A stretch of 64,000 nucleotides of DNA from Desulfovibrio sp. Lineage in GTDB: Bacteria > Desulfobacterota > Desulfovibrionia > Desulfovibrionales > Desulfovibrionaceae. The notes beneath the pieces are model-generated. The model did no database searches. It was not told the DNA's origin and worked only from the letters and a program-made list of their open reading frames with translations. Position numbers and translations under genes: made by a program. The stretch lies in contig NZ_WASP01000017.1 in NCBI RefSeq assembly GCF_009712225.1, positions 26,337 to 90,336 of the forward strand, given 5' to 3'. Positions 1 through 9,515 of the stretch are shown piece by piece (position 1 is the stretch's first letter; each line of letters begins with the position of its first letter).

Positions 1-90
1 GGCCGCGGCGGCCGGCGGGGGCGCGGCGCCTCCCGCGCGCGGGGGGGGGCGGGGCCACTGCCCGCGCAGACCCCATTACGGAGCCAGTAA
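1..90. other. Very GC-rich leader upstream of alaS
   Basis: No gene can be supported here. The first 60 bases are almost pure G and C, with a run of nine G around position 42, and no reading frame resembles a known protein end. A CGGAG ribosome-binding sequence lies just before the alaS ATG at 91. This may be the tail of an upstream intergenic region, or low-quality sequence at the window edge. Confidence 0.4.
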
Positions 91-2766
91 ATGCTCACCG
101 CCAAAGAAATACGCCGCCGCTACCTCGAATTTTTTCACCGCCACCAGCACGAAATTGTGGAATCCGGCCCCATCATTCCGCCCAACGACCCCACCCTACT
201 GTTCACCAACGCGGGCATGGTGCAGTTTAAAAAGCTGTTTCTGGGCGAAGAAAAACGCGCATACAGCCGCGCCACAACCTGTCAGAAGTGCCTGCGCGTT
301 TCGGGCAAGCACAACGATCTCGAAAACGTGGGCCGCACCGCGCGCCACCACACGTTTTTTGAAATGCTGGGCAACTTTTCGTTTGGCGACTATTTCAAGC
401 GCGAGGCCATCACCTGGGCATGGGAATTTGTGACGGGCGAGCTTGAACTGCCCAAGGAAAAGCTTTGGGTCACCGTGTTCCGCGATGACGACGAAGCCGC
501 CGCCATCTGGGCCGAAGTTGCCGGGCTGCCCGCCGACCGCATTGTGCGCATGGGCGAAAAGGACAACTTCTGGACCATGGGCGATACCGGTCCCTGCGGC
601 CCCTGCTCCGAAATCTACGTTGATCAGGGCGAAGACATGTCTTGCGGCCCCGACTGCGGCATTGGCAAGTGCGACTGCGACCGTTTCCTCGAAATCTGGA
701 ACCTTGTGTTCACGCAGTTTGACCAGTCTGCCGACGGCACGCGCGTGGCCCTGGCCAATCCCAACATCGATACGGGCATGGGCCTTGAACGCATGGCCGC
801 CGTTGCCCAGGGCAAACGCTCCAACTTCGACTGCGACCTGTTTCAGGAAATCATCCAGTATGCTGCTTCGCTGGCAAATGTGAGCTACAGCTTCAGCGCT
901 CCCGACACCAACGATGTGGATACGGCCCTGCGCGTCATTGCCGACCACAGCCGTTCCGCCGCCTTTCTTGTGGCGGGCGGGGTGCTGCCCTCCAACGAGG
1001 GACGAGGCTACGTGCTGCGCCGCCTTATCCGCCGCGCACTGCGTTTTGCCACGCTCATGGGCGTCAACGAGCCCTTCATGCACAAGGTAGCCCGCAAGGT
1101 CACCGAAGTCATGGGCGACGCCTACCCCGAGCTGACCGAACACGCCGACTTTATCGCCCGCGCGGTGCACGAGGAAGAACAGCGCTTCTCCCTCACCCTG
1201 CAAAAGGGCCTGGAACTGCTGGACGAAGAACTGGCAGCCCTCAAGGCCGCCGGTAAAACGCAGATTCCCGGCGAATTCTGCTTCAAGCTGTATGATACCT
1301 ACGGCTTCCCGCTTGATATCGTTACCGACGTGGCTGAAAAACGCGGCTTTACCGCCGACAGCGCGGGTTTTGAAAAACACATGGCCGAGCAGCGCAAGCG
1401 TGCCCGCGAGCACCAGAAAAAAGGCGGACTGCTGGGTCAGGCAGACAGCGCAAACGTCTTCAAGCCCCTGCTGGACGCAGGCGTGAGCAGCACCTTTGTG
1501 GGCTATGAACGCCTTACCGACAAGAGCCAGATCACCCTGCTGCTCAACGGTGCGGGCGAACAGGTCAACGACCTTGGCGAAGGCGATACCGGCTACGCCA
1601 TCACCGCCACCACGCCTTTTTACGGCGAGGGCGGCGGTCAGGCTGGCGACATGGGCACACTGGCGAGCCTCACGGGCGAGGCCAGGGTGGTCACCACACA
1701 CAAGCCTGCGCCCACCCTGCTGGTGCACGAGATTGAAGTGACCAAGGGCGAACTGCACAAGGGCGGCGAAGCCACCCTGAAGGTTGACGCCGACCAGCGC
1801 AAATCCACCGCCCGCAATCACACCTGCACCCACCTGCTGCACGCCGCCCTGCGCCGAGCGCTGGGTTCGCATGTCAAGCAGGCCGGTTCGCTGGTTGACC
1901 CGCACCGTTTGCGCTTTGACTTTTCGCATATTGCCGCCCTCACGCCTGAAGAGCTGGCCGCTGTGGAGCGCGACGTAAACCGCGCCATCATGGCCGACCT
2001 GCCCGTCACCGCCAGGGAAATGCCCGTGGCCGAAGCCATGGCCAGCGGCGCTATGGCCCTGTTTGGCGAAAAATATGGCGATATTGTGCGCGTGCTCACA
2101 GTTTCTGGCGCGGAAAAGAGCGACCCTGAATCAGTGGAACTGTGCGGCGGCACGCACCTTGAACGCACTGGTGAGGCCGGAGCCTTCATGATCGTGTCTG
2201 AAAGCGGCGTGGCCGCTGGTACGCGGCGCATCGAAGCCGTAACCGGCTGGAATGCCTATGCCCAGGCCGTGGAGCAGCGTGCAGAACTGGCCGCTCTTGC
2301 CGGTCAGCTCAAGGCCCGCTCCGGCCAGCTGGCCGAGCGCGTGACCGCTCTGCAAAACGATGTTAAAAAGCTGCGCAAGGCCTCTGAAAAGGCCGCAGCC
2401 GCGCCTGTGACCGGGGCCGACCTGGCCGCCCGCGCTCAGGAAGTAAATGGCGTGCGCGTTCTGGCCGCCAAGCTGGATAATGTTCCCGTCAAAGCCCTGC
2501 GCGAAATCATGGACGACGTGCGTTCGCGCCTTTCTGAAAATGCCGTAGCCTGCCTGGCCACGGCAGAAGACGGCAAAGTTGGGCTTTTGCTGTATGTTTC
2601 CAAAGACCTGCACGGCAAATTCACTGCTCCCGCCCTCATCAAGGACGTGGCCGCCCCCTGCGGCGGTTCTGGCGGCGGCAGACCCGACATGGCACAGGCG
2701 GGCGGCACAAAGGCCGAAGGAATTGACGAGGCCTTTGCCGTGCTGAAACAACGCATCGAACAATAA
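91..2766 (+). CDS. alaS: Alanyl-tRNA synthetase
   Basis: Cytoplasmic class II synthetase that charges tRNA-Ala with alanine. At 891 residues it has the full family length. The N-terminal aminoacylation core starts at once ([13 protein letters not shown], then TNAGMVQFK). The editing domain carries HTCTHLLH near residue 579 and [11 protein letters not shown] near 685, the zinc-binding HxxxH and CxxxH pair used to clear mischarged Ser and Gly. A coiled segment (about 730-780) leads to the C-terminal DHHA1-type domain ending in a glycine-rich [16 protein letters not shown]. The ATG at 91 follows a CGGAG and gives the expected N-terminus. The ahbC gene starts 10 bases after its stop, so the two may share a transcript. 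Confidence 0.98.
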   Translation: MLTAKEIRRRYLEFFHRHQHEIVESGPIIPPNDPTLLFTNAGMVQFKKLFLGEEKRAYSRATTCQKCLRVSGKHNDLENVGRTARHHTFFEMLGNFSFGDYFKREAITWAWEFVTGELELPKEKLWVTVFRDDDEAAAIWAEVAGLPADRIVRMGEKDNFWTMGDTGPCGPCSEIYVDQGEDMSCGPDCGIGKCDCDRFLEIWNLVFTQFDQSADGTRVALANPNIDTGMGLERMAAVAQGKRSNFDCDLFQEIIQYAASLANVSYSFSAPDTNDVDTALRVIADHSRSAAFLVAGGVLPSNEGRGYVLRRLIRRALRFATLMGVNEPFMHKVARKVTEVMGDAYPELTEHADFIARAVHEEEQRFSLTLQKGLELLDEELAALKAAGKTQIPGEFCFKLYDTYGFPLDIVTDVAEKRGFTADSAGFEKHMAEQRKRAREHQKKGGLLGQADSANVFKPLLDAGVSSTFVGYERLTDKSQITLLLNGAGEQVNDLGEGDTGYAITATTPFYGEGGGQAGDMGTLASLTGEARVVTTHKPAPTLLVHEIEVTKGELHKGGEATLKVDADQRKSTARNHTCTHLLHAALRRALGSHVKQAGSLVDPHRLRFDFSHIAALTPEELAAVERDVNRAIMADLPVTAREMPVAEAMASGAMALFGEKYGDIVRVLTVSGAEKSDPESVELCGGTHLERTGEAGAFMIVSESGVAAGTRRIEAVTGWNAYAQAVEQRAELAALAGQLKARSGQLAERVTALQNDVKKLRKASEKAAAAPVTGADLAARAQEVNGVRVLAAKLDNVPVKALREIMDDVRSRLSENAVACLATAEDGKVGLLLYVSKDLHGKFTAPALIKDVAAPCGGSGGGRPDMAQAGGTKAEGIDEAFAVLKQRIEQ

Positions 2767-2776
2767 GGATCAAGCC

Positions 2777-3961
2777 ATGATAGGCATTTCCAAACTGTAT
2801 TGCGGACAGGTCGAGCCCTCGGACGCCCTGCGTTACGGACGCGAATCTGGCAAGTTGCCCTCGCACCTGCTGCAGTTCTCCAAAGACAAAAAGCCCGTTG
2901 TGGTCTGGAACATGACCCAGCGCTGCAACCTCAAGTGCGTGCACTGCTACGCCCACGCCATCGAAGTGGACGGCTCGGACGACATCAACACCGAACAGGC
3001 CAAGACCATGATCAACGATCTGGCCGCCTACGGTGCGCCGGTCATGCTGTTCTCTGGCGGCGAACCGCTGGTGCGCAAGGATCTGGTCGAGCTTGCCAGC
3101 CACGCCACCTCCCGTGGCATGCGCGCGGTTATTTCTACCAACGGCACGCTCATCACCAAGGAAAAAGCCCGCGAACTCAAGGAAGTGGGCCTTTCCTACG
3201 TGGGTATTTCTCTGGACGGCATGGAAGCCGTGCACGACAAGTTCCGCGCTGTGCCCGGGGCTTTCAAAAAAGCTCTTGAGGGCATTGCCAACTGTCAGGC
3301 CGAAGGCCTCAAGGTGGGCCTGCGCTTTACCATCAACAAGCGCAACGTGGCTGAAATCCCCGGCATTTTCCGCCTGCTCAACGATCTGGAAGTGCCGCGC
3401 GCCTGTTTTTACCATCTGGTGTACTCTGGACGCGGTTCAGAACTGATCAAGGAAGACCTTGACCACGCCGAAACCCGTCAGGTGCTCGACCTGATCATGG
3501 ACGAAACCCGCGCCTTGTTTGAAGCGGGCAAGCCCAAGGAAATTCTCACCGTCGACAACCACGCCGACGGCCCCTATGTGTGGATGCGCATGAAGCGCGA
3601 AGATCCCAAGCGGGCCGAAGAAGTGTTTGAGCTTTTGCAGTACAACGAGGGCAACAGCTCTGGTCGCGGCATTGGCTGTATTTCGTGGGACGGCAAGGTG
3701 CACGCAGACCAGTTCTGGCGTGACCACACCTTCGGCAATGTGCTTGAACGCCCCTTCTCGCAGATTTGGGACGATCCGCAGATCGAACTGCTGCACAAGC
3801 TCAAGGACAAGAAGGCTCACGTCAAGGGCCGTTGCGCAAAGTGCCAGTTCCTGAACATCTGCGGCGGCAACTTCCGTGCCCGCGCTGAAGCCTTCTATGG
3901 CGACGAGTGGGCGCAGGACCCTGCCTGTTATCTGACGGATGAGGAAATCGGCATTAAATAG
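2777..3961 (+). CDS. ahbC: AhbC, 12,18-didecarboxysiroheme deacetylase (radical SAM)
   Basis: Radical SAM enzyme of the alternative heme pathway. It removes the two acetate side chains of 12,18-didecarboxysiroheme to give Fe-coproporphyrin III. The cluster-binding motif CNLKCVHC lies at about residues 53-60, followed by the SAM-binding FSGGEP. The C-terminal part has a Cys-rich SPASM-like region (CISWDG, then CAKCQFLNICGGN and a final Cys) for an auxiliary 4Fe-4S cluster. Its 394 residues fit the family. AGGATC precedes the ATG. The call as AhbC rather than another SPASM protein rests on the motif pattern plus hemB, ahbD and an AhbA-like gene immediately downstream. Confidence 0.92.
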   Translation: MIGISKLYCGQVEPSDALRYGRESGKLPSHLLQFSKDKKPVVVWNMTQRCNLKCVHCYAHAIEVDGSDDINTEQAKTMINDLAAYGAPVMLFSGGEPLVRKDLVELASHATSRGMRAVISTNGTLITKEKARELKEVGLSYVGISLDGMEAVHDKFRAVPGAFKKALEGIANCQAEGLKVGLRFTINKRNVAEIPGIFRLLNDLEVPRACFYHLVYSGRGSELIKEDLDHAETRQVLDLIMDETRALFEAGKPKEILTVDNHADGPYVWMRMKREDPKRAEEVFELLQYNEGNSSGRGIGCISWDGKVHADQFWRDHTFGNVLERPFSQIWDDPQIELLHKLKDKKAHVKGRCAKCQFLNICGGNFRARAEAFYGDEWAQDPACYLTDEEIGIK

Positions 3962-4002
3962 CGCGCAGACGCAGCCCTTTTTCCGCTGAATGTGCACGCA
4001 TG

Positions 4003-4058
4003 GCGGCGCGCCCCGGTCGTAGCCTGCTACGTCCGCACTGGCGCGCCGCTTGTTTTTT
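4003..4058 (+). terminator. Terminator-like hairpin between ahbC and hemB
   Basis: A 10-bp perfect stem (GCGGCGCGCC at 4003-4012 and GGCGCGCCGC at 4040-4049) is followed by TTGTTTTTTATG. It looks like a Rho-independent terminator inside the heme cluster, so hemB onward may be transcribed separately or at a reduced level. Confidence 0.7.
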
Positions 4059-4220
4059 ATGCGGAAAGCAGGGCATAGTTCAAAACAGGCAAACAGGCAG
4101 GGCAAGCCCGCAACCGAGCGGTCATGCATCTGCTGCACATACACTTGCAATCACCGGCAGCACCTGCTGCACAGGCTGGCCAAGCACCGACCTGCACACG
4201 CAGAACAAAGGACAACAGCC

Positions 4221-5207
4221 ATGACCACATTCCATAGAGGCCGCCGTCTGCGCGCCACCCCCGAACTGCGTTCCATTGTGCGTGAAACCGCACCTCTTCT
4301 TGTTGAAGACCTCATCATGCCCTACTTTGTGGTGGAAACCGACGACAAGGGCTTTCGCAAGGAAATCGGCTCCATGCCCGGCCAGTTCCAGCTCAGCCTT
4401 GCCGAACTGGAAAAACAGGTGGAAAAGGCCGTGGACACGGGCCTCAAATCCGTCATCCTGTTTGGCATTCCTGATCTCAAGGACGAATACGCCTCTGGCG
4501 CGTATGCCGAAGACGGCATCGTGCAGCAGGCAGTGCGGCTGCTCAAGCACCGCTGGCCCAAGCTCTACGTCATCACCGACGTGTGCCTGTGCGAATACAT
4601 GAAACACGGCCACTGTGGCATTCTCATGCCCGACGGCGAAGTACTCAACGACGCCACCCTGCCCCTGCTGGCCCAAACAGCCGTAAGCCATGCTGCGGCT
4701 GGTGCCGACATGGTGGCTCCCTCTGACATGATGGATGGCCGCGTGGCCGCCATACGCGAAGCACTGGACGAGGGCGGCCTTATGACCACGCCCATCATGT
4801 CCTATGCCGTCAAATACGCCTCGGCCTACTACGGCCCCTTCCGCGAAGCGGCGGAAAGCGCCCCTTCCTGCGGCGACCGCAAATCATACCAGATGGACCC
4901 CGGCAATGCCCGCGAGGCCCTGCTTGAAGCCTTTGCCGACCTTGAGGAAGGCGCGGACGCGCTTATCGTCAAGCCCGCAGGGCCGTACAGTGACATCATC
5001 CGCACCGTGCGCGACAATACCAGTGTGCCCCTGTGCGCCTATCAGGTGAGCGGCGAATATTCCATGATCCGCGCTGCCGGTCTTAACGGCTGGATTGACG
5101 AACGCGCCGTGATGATGGAATCACTCACCGGTCTGAAACGCGCCGGGGCCGACATGATCATCACCTACTTTACAGAAACCATCCTACGTGAAGGACTGGC
5201 ACGATAA
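4221..5207 (+). CDS. hemB: Porphobilinogen synthase (delta-aminolevulinate dehydratase)
   Basis: Condenses two 5-aminolevulinate molecules into porphobilinogen, the first common step of tetrapyrrole synthesis. 328 residues. Visible motifs are the N-terminal [12 protein letters not shown], the zinc-type cysteine cluster [14 protein letters not shown], the SDMMDGRV segment, the first Lys region [18 protein letters not shown] and the Schiff-base Lys in [14 protein letters not shown]. The frame is open upstream to 4050, but the ATG at 4221, with AAAGGA before it, gives the normal N-terminus and avoids reading through the terminator hairpin. The stop overlaps the start of ahbD by one base, indicating translational coupling. 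Confidence 0.97.
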   Translation: MTTFHRGRRLRATPELRSIVRETAPLLVEDLIMPYFVVETDDKGFRKEIGSMPGQFQLSLAELEKQVEKAVDTGLKSVILFGIPDLKDEYASGAYAEDGIVQQAVRLLKHRWPKLYVITDVCLCEYMKHGHCGILMPDGEVLNDATLPLLAQTAVSHAAAGADMVAPSDMMDGRVAAIREALDEGGLMTTPIMSYAVKYASAYYGPFREAAESAPSCGDRKSYQMDPGNAREALLEAFADLEEGADALIVKPAGPYSDIIRTVRDNTSVPLCAYQVSGEYSMIRAAGLNGWIDERAVMMESLTGLKRAGADMIITYFTETILREGLAR

Positions 5208-6412
5208 TGAGCAACCATCCTACCAACATGGGCCACCCCGGCGGGCATCCGGGAGGCCACCCCAGCGGGCATCCCGCTGGCGCTGCCGGTAATCCCTCTT
5301 CCGGCCACCCGGACGGCGTAACCGCCCCCCTGCGCACCCTTGAAGACGGCAGCCCCGCCTGCCGCCTCATTGCCTGGGAAATGACCCGTTCCTGCAATCT
5401 GGCCTGCAAGCACTGCCGAGCCGAAGCACACCCGGAACCCTACCCCGGCGAGCTGTCTACCGAAGAGGCCAAGGCCCTCATCGACACCTTCCCTCAGGTG
5501 GGCAAGCCCATCATCATCTTTACCGGCGGCGACCCCATGATGCGGCCCGACGTGTACGAGCTGGTGGCCTATGCCAACAGCAAGGGGCTGCCCTGCGCCT
5601 TTTCGCCCAACGGCACGCTGATCACCCCCGAAGCAGCGCAAAAAATCAAGGATGCGGGCGTCAACCGTTGCTCCATCTCCATCGACGGGCCGGATGCGGC
5701 CAGCCACGACAGCTTCCGGGGCGTACCCGGCGCATTCGAGGCCTCGCTGCGCGGCATTGAATACCTCAAATCCGTGGGCATGCCCTTTCAGATCAACACC
5801 ACGGTTACACGCAACAACCTGAGCAGCTTCAAAAAAATTTTCGAGCTGTGTGAACGCATCGGCGCTGCCGCATGGCACATCTTTTTGCTGGTGCCCATGG
5901 GCCGCGCCTCTGGCCTGGCCGATCAGGTCATCACTGCGCAGGAATACGAAGACGTGCTGCACTGGCTCTACGATTTTCGCAAGGGCACGAAGATGCACCT
6001 CAAGGCCACCTGTGCGCCGCACTACTACCGCATCATGCGCCAGCGCGCCAAGGAAGAAGGCATCAGCGTTACACCCGAAACCTTTGGCATGGACGCCCTC
6101 ACCCGCGGCTGTCTGGGCGGCACGGGCTTTTGCTTTATCAGCCATGTGGGACAGGTGCAGCCCTGCGGCTACCTTGAGCTGAATTGCGGCAACGTGCGCG
6201 AAACGCCCTTTCCGCAGATATGGCGCGAGAGCAAATACTTTTTGCAGTTCCGCGACCAGTCCACCTACACGGGCAAGTGCGGCGTGTGCGAATACCACAA
6301 GGTCTGCGGCGGCTGCCGCGCCCGCGCCCACAGCATGGACGGCGACCACATGGGCGAAGAGCCCCTGTGCACCTATATTCCGGCCAAGATGCGCCGCAAG
6401 GAAAACCCCTGA
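5207..6412 (+). CDS. ahbD: AhbD, heme synthase (radical SAM) with a His-Pro-rich N-terminus
   Basis: Last enzyme of the siroheme route. It oxidatively decarboxylates two propionates of Fe-coproporphyrin III to the vinyls of heme b. The radical SAM motif CNLACKHC lies at about residues 63-70, with FTGGDP further on. The C-terminus has an auxiliary-cluster cysteine set (GVCEYHKVCGGC and a last Cys in EEPLC). An unusual leader of about 37 residues has His-Pro pairs at residues 4, 10, 14, 18, 22 and 34 embedded in Gly; it looks like a flexible metal- or heme-binding tail. The start overlaps the hemB stop. 401 residues. Identity is supported by the ahbC-hemB-ahbD-ahbA order. Confidence 0.92.
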   Translation: MSNHPTNMGHPGGHPGGHPSGHPAGAAGNPSSGHPDGVTAPLRTLEDGSPACRLIAWEMTRSCNLACKHCRAEAHPEPYPGELSTEEAKALIDTFPQVGKPIIIFTGGDPMMRPDVYELVAYANSKGLPCAFSPNGTLITPEAAQKIKDAGVNRCSISIDGPDAASHDSFRGVPGAFEASLRGIEYLKSVGMPFQINTTVTRNNLSSFKKIFELCERIGAAAWHIFLLVPMGRASGLADQVITAQEYEDVLHWLYDFRKGTKMHLKATCAPHYYRIMRQRAKEEGISVTPETFGMDALTRGCLGGTGFCFISHVGQVQPCGYLELNCGNVRETPFPQIWRESKYFLQFRDQSTYTGKCGVCEYHKVCGGCRARAHSMDGDHMGEEPLCTYIPAKMRRKENP

Positions 6413-6430
6413 GCCATACGAGGAACTCCA

Positions 6431-6936
6431 TGACGCAGCAAACGGCCCACGCGGCCCCCTCTGCCAATACCGAAGCGCTAATGGACAGCGTAGACCGGCA
6501 ACTGCTGGATATCATCCAGACAGGCTTTCCGCTTACGCCCCGCCCTTACGCCGATCTGGGCCAGATGCTTGGCATTGCCGAAGAAGAAGCGCTGCAACGC
6601 GTGCGCGACCTCAAGGCCCGCAAGATTATTCGCCGTCTTGGCGCAAACTTCCAGTCGGCCAAGCTGGGCTTTGTTTCCACCCTGTGCGCCGCAAAAGTGC
6701 CGGACGACAAGATGGATGGTTTTGTGGCGCGGGTTAACGCATGCCCTGGCGTTACGCACAACTACCTGCGCGAACACGCCTATAACATATGGTTTACGCT
6801 TATCAGCCCTTCGCGCGAAGAATCGCAGGCCACGCTTGACGCCATTTCGGCAGACACGGGCATTGCCATTCTTAACCTGCCTGCCACCAGGCTGTTCAAA
6901 ATCCGTGTGGATTTTCGCATGGATGCAGACGCCTGA
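6431..6936 (+). CDS. ahbA: Siroheme decarboxylase subunit, AhbA-type
   Basis: Lrp/AsnC-like protein of 168 residues. AhbA and AhbB together decarboxylate siroheme to 12,18-didecarboxysiroheme. The N-terminal helix-turn-helix-like part has DRQLLDIIQTGFPLTPRPYADLG and IIRRLGANF. The C-terminal ferredoxin-like part has PGVTHNYLREHAYNIWFTL, the substrate-pocket region with conserved Tyr and His. I assign AhbA over AhbB from the FPLxxRPYA and THNYLR patterns as remembered; the choice between subunits is less certain than the family. The start at 6431 has GAGGAACTCC before it, 18 bases after ahbD. No partner AhbB gene is present in the window. Confidence 0.8.
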
Positions 6937-6957
6937 TCCGCAGCAACGCACAAAGAC

Positions 6958-7001
6958 AAAAAGCCTGTGTGTCCGCATTTTGGGGACACACAGGCTTTTT
7001 T
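6958..7001 (+). terminator. Terminator after the heme cluster
   Basis: A 17-bp stem (6958-6974 with 6984-7000) is built on GCCTGTGTGTCC and flanked by A and T runs. The A/T flanks let it work in both directions, serving ahbA and the convergent methyltransferase gene. Confidence 0.92.
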
Positions 7002-7018
7002 ATGTTTTTTGCGCCGTG

Positions 7019-7768
7019 TTACCGTGCCATCAGCGCAAATACTCCCCAACCGAGATACTCGCGCGTGTAGGTTACGTAGCGCGCAGGCTGGATGGTGAGC
7101 TGGTTGCGTATCTCTGCGGCAAAGCCATCGTTGGGATTGGCCTCAAGCCAGCGGCGCATGGTCAGCCACTTGGCGGCTTCGTACCTGTCCCAGCCCTCCT
7201 GATCTGCCAGCACCATTTCCACCACGTCGTAGCCAAGCTTGCCAAACGAAGCCACCAGCTCCGGCAGGGTATGGAAATCGGCAATGGCGGAAGCGTCGCT
7301 GTTTCTGGCAATGTCTTCCGTTGGGGGCAACCGCAGCCAGTACGGTTCGCCCACCAGTATCATACCGCCGGGGCAAAGGCTGCGCGACAACAGTTCAATT
7401 GTGCCAGCAGCGCCCCCGCCAATCCACGTGGCTCCAATACAGGCGGCCAGATCGACCTTCTCATTGGCAACGTAGCCTGCCGCGTCGGCATGGATAAAGC
7501 GTACCCTGCCGCCAACGCCAAGCTCTCTGGCGCGCTGGTCAGCCTGCTGGCAGAACAGGGGGCTCATATCTATGCCCGTGCCCGTGATTGCGTGATCGCG
7601 AGCCCAGGTGCACAGCATTTCGCCCGAACCGCTGCCAAGATCGAGCACTCGCGTTTCAGGTTTGAGCCGCAGCACCGCTCCAAGGGTGGCAAGTTTCTCT
7701 GCCGTGTAAGGATTATGGATGCGGTGTTCACTTTCTGTAATGGTAAAAATGCGTGGTATATCGAGCAC
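7019..7768 (-). CDS. Class I SAM-dependent methyltransferase (YjhP-like)
   Basis: 249 residues. SAM-binding motif I is RVLDLGSGSGEMLCTWA, followed by an acidic GTGIDMS (motif II) and FIHADAAGYVA. The start FTITESEHRIHNPYTAEKLATLG resembles the E. coli YjhP type. The substrate is unknown. The frame is open further upstream to 7846, but a perfect AAGGAGG at 7774-7780 sits five bases before the GTG at 7768, so I take that GTG. It is convergent with ahbA and divergent from the carboxypeptidase gene. Confidence 0.8.
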   Translation of the reverse strand: MLDIPRIFTITESEHRIHNPYTAEKLATLGAVLRLKPETRVLDLGSGSGEMLCTWARDHAITGTGIDMSPLFCQQADQRARELGVGGRVRFIHADAAGYVANEKVDLAACIGATWIGGGAAGTIELLSRSLCPGGMILVGEPYWLRLPPTEDIARNSDASAIADFHTLPELVASFGKLGYDVVEMVLADQEGWDRYEAAKWLTMRRWLEANPNDGFAAEIRNQLTIQPARYVTYTREYLGWGVFALMAR

Positions 7769-8265
7769 GATAACCTCCTTTCTTGCTTTTGCTGCCATGC
7801 ATATGGCCATCCTGACCGCATGATCATTGCTTTGTATTTTTGGCACAAAAGCACACTACGCCATAGGGCTGCCAAACGCATTCCACTTCTTGTTTCAGAA
7901 ACGAAATGGCTACGGGACGGGAAACGGGCCATATATTGATTTTCAGATTATACAAACAGCATCGGTATCCGGTCAGCCGCATCTGCTGTCATTTGCAACA
8001 CGGGCTGTCTGCCGGTGCGGCGGCCAACCATCCAGACACATGCAACTGTGGGCAAAAACTGTATAAACACGCATTCATCAGCATGCTTGCCATAACTGCC
8101 TATCTTTAGTACACAAGCATTGCGTAATGCTGTTTAGTAAATCTCTAAACTTTTCCCATTGGCCTTCCTCAAATCCATACGCCCGCGACATACGGTTTTA
8201 CCGTTACCGCCGCGTAGCGCAGCGCACTTGAGGCTTGACGTTCAGCCAACGCATAAGGACTGTGC
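7769..8265. other. Divergent intergenic region, about 500 bases
   Basis: Lies between the methyltransferase (minus) and the D,D-carboxypeptidase (plus). Lower in GC than the flanking genes. A short palindrome, GCATTGCGTAATGC, lies at 8118-8131. I see no credible gene. It must hold the two divergent promoters, but I cannot place them confidently. Confidence 0.5.
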
Positions 8266-9408
8266 ATGACAAGCACCCGTCGTTTTTGCCCGCCGCTCCG
8301 CTCGCTCCTGGCACTTGCATTCCTGTTTTGCGCCGCCGTTCTGGCGCAGACAGGAGTGGCATTTTCCGCCCCGGCCGTTCCTGCAGAAAGCTCGCTTGGT
8401 GTGTGCTCTGCCATTCTGTACGACCTCGACCGCGACGCCGTGCTTTTTGAGCAGAATGCCGACCAGCATATTCCCCCGGCCTCACTGACCAAGGTCATGT
8501 CCATGTTTCTTGCCATGGACCAGCTCAGCTCTGGCCTCGCCAGCATGGACAATACTACCTTTGTCAGCCGCAACGCGGCCCGCACAGGTGGTTCGCGCAT
8601 GGGGCTCAACGAAAACGAACAGGTCACCATTGAACAGCTGCTTACTGGCATGGCTGTTTCTTCCGGCAACGACGCCAGCACCGCCATGGCGGAATATGTG
8701 GGCGGTTCTGTGCCAGCCTTCATCAACATGATGAACGCCAAGGCCCGCACCCTGGGCATGCGCGACAGCTATTTTGTGAATCCCCACGGCCTGCCCGCCA
8801 AGGGGCAGTACACCACCGCCCGCGACATGCTCACGCTTGCGCGCGCCTACCTGCACGCCTACCCCGACGCCCTGCGCTTTCACAATACGCATGTGCTCAA
8901 CTACCGGGGCCGGGTCACCTGGAACAAAAACCCGCTGCTGGGCCAGTACCCCGGTGCAGACGGCCTGAAAACCGGCTGGATCAACGCCTCTGGCTACAAC
9001 CTGATTTTCACGGCGCTCAAGGGTGACAAGCGCCTGCTGGCCGTCATCATGGGCGCACCCGATTCGCAGCTGCGCAGCATCGAGGCCTTTCGCCTGCTGG
9101 ATGCCGGCTTTGAAGTGTGCGGCAACGAAGCCCCCACGGTAGTGGCCGCCCTGGACAACCTGCCGCGCGAAAAATACCACCCCGACATTCGCAAAAACGC
9201 CCGCGAAGCCTACCACCAGTTCGCAGCTGCAGACCGTGGCGAAGGCACCCAGACGGTGCACCGGGCCAAGGCCGCCAATCGCGACAAGCAGACCAAGGCA
9301 TCTGCTGCCAGCAAGACCAAGAAAAAACATGTGGAAAAAGCCGCCCGCCAGCGCCATAACAATACCGACGGTCAGGCCGCCCGTCGCGTTGCCAACAACG
9401 CCAGCTAA
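8266..9408 (+). CDS. D-alanyl-D-alanine carboxypeptidase (DacA/PBP5 family)
   Basis: Penicillin-binding serine peptidase that trims the terminal D-Ala of peptidoglycan stem peptides in the periplasm. It has an N-terminal signal peptide (charged start, LLALAFLFCAAVLA). The active-site motifs are SLTK (about residue 76), SGN in VSSGNDAST, and KTG in DGLKTGWI. 380 residues. The last 60 or so residues are rich in Lys, Ala and Thr, and may bind the membrane or the wall instead of the amphipathic helix of PBP5. AAGGA lies upstream of the ATG. Confidence 0.93.
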   Translation: MTSTRRFCPPLRSLLALAFLFCAAVLAQTGVAFSAPAVPAESSLGVCSAILYDLDRDAVLFEQNADQHIPPASLTKVMSMFLAMDQLSSGLASMDNTTFVSRNAARTGGSRMGLNENEQVTIEQLLTGMAVSSGNDASTAMAEYVGGSVPAFINMMNAKARTLGMRDSYFVNPHGLPAKGQYTTARDMLTLARAYLHAYPDALRFHNTHVLNYRGRVTWNKNPLLGQYPGADGLKTGWINASGYNLIFTALKGDKRLLAVIMGAPDSQLRSIEAFRLLDAGFEVCGNEAPTVVAALDNLPREKYHPDIRKNAREAYHQFAAADRGEGTQTVHRAKAANRDKQTKASAASKTKKKHVEKAARQRHNNTDGQAARRVANNAS

Positions 9409-9428
9409 AGAGCAGACAATTTTTATGT

Positions 9429-9464
9429 AAAAACGCCCGTGAGCCTGAGCCCACGGGCGTTTTC
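9429..9464 (+). terminator. Terminator after the carboxypeptidase
   Basis: Stem of AAAACGCCCGTG with CACGGGCGTTTT, then TCTTGTTTTT. It may also serve the convergent yifB gene. Confidence 0.88.
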
Positions 9465-9515
9465 TTGTTTTTGACTGTCCGCATGGCTGGCAGCAGATGC
9501 CAGAGGCGGGTGCGG

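Noticed and set aside
1..60. Reading the first bases as the end of an upstream gene
   Set aside because: All three plus frames give low-complexity Gly/Arg/Ala text without similarity to any protein end I know.
196..1929. Minus-strand frame (577 codons) opposite alaS
   Set aside because: Lies wholly within alaS and has no recognisable domain or ribosome-binding site.
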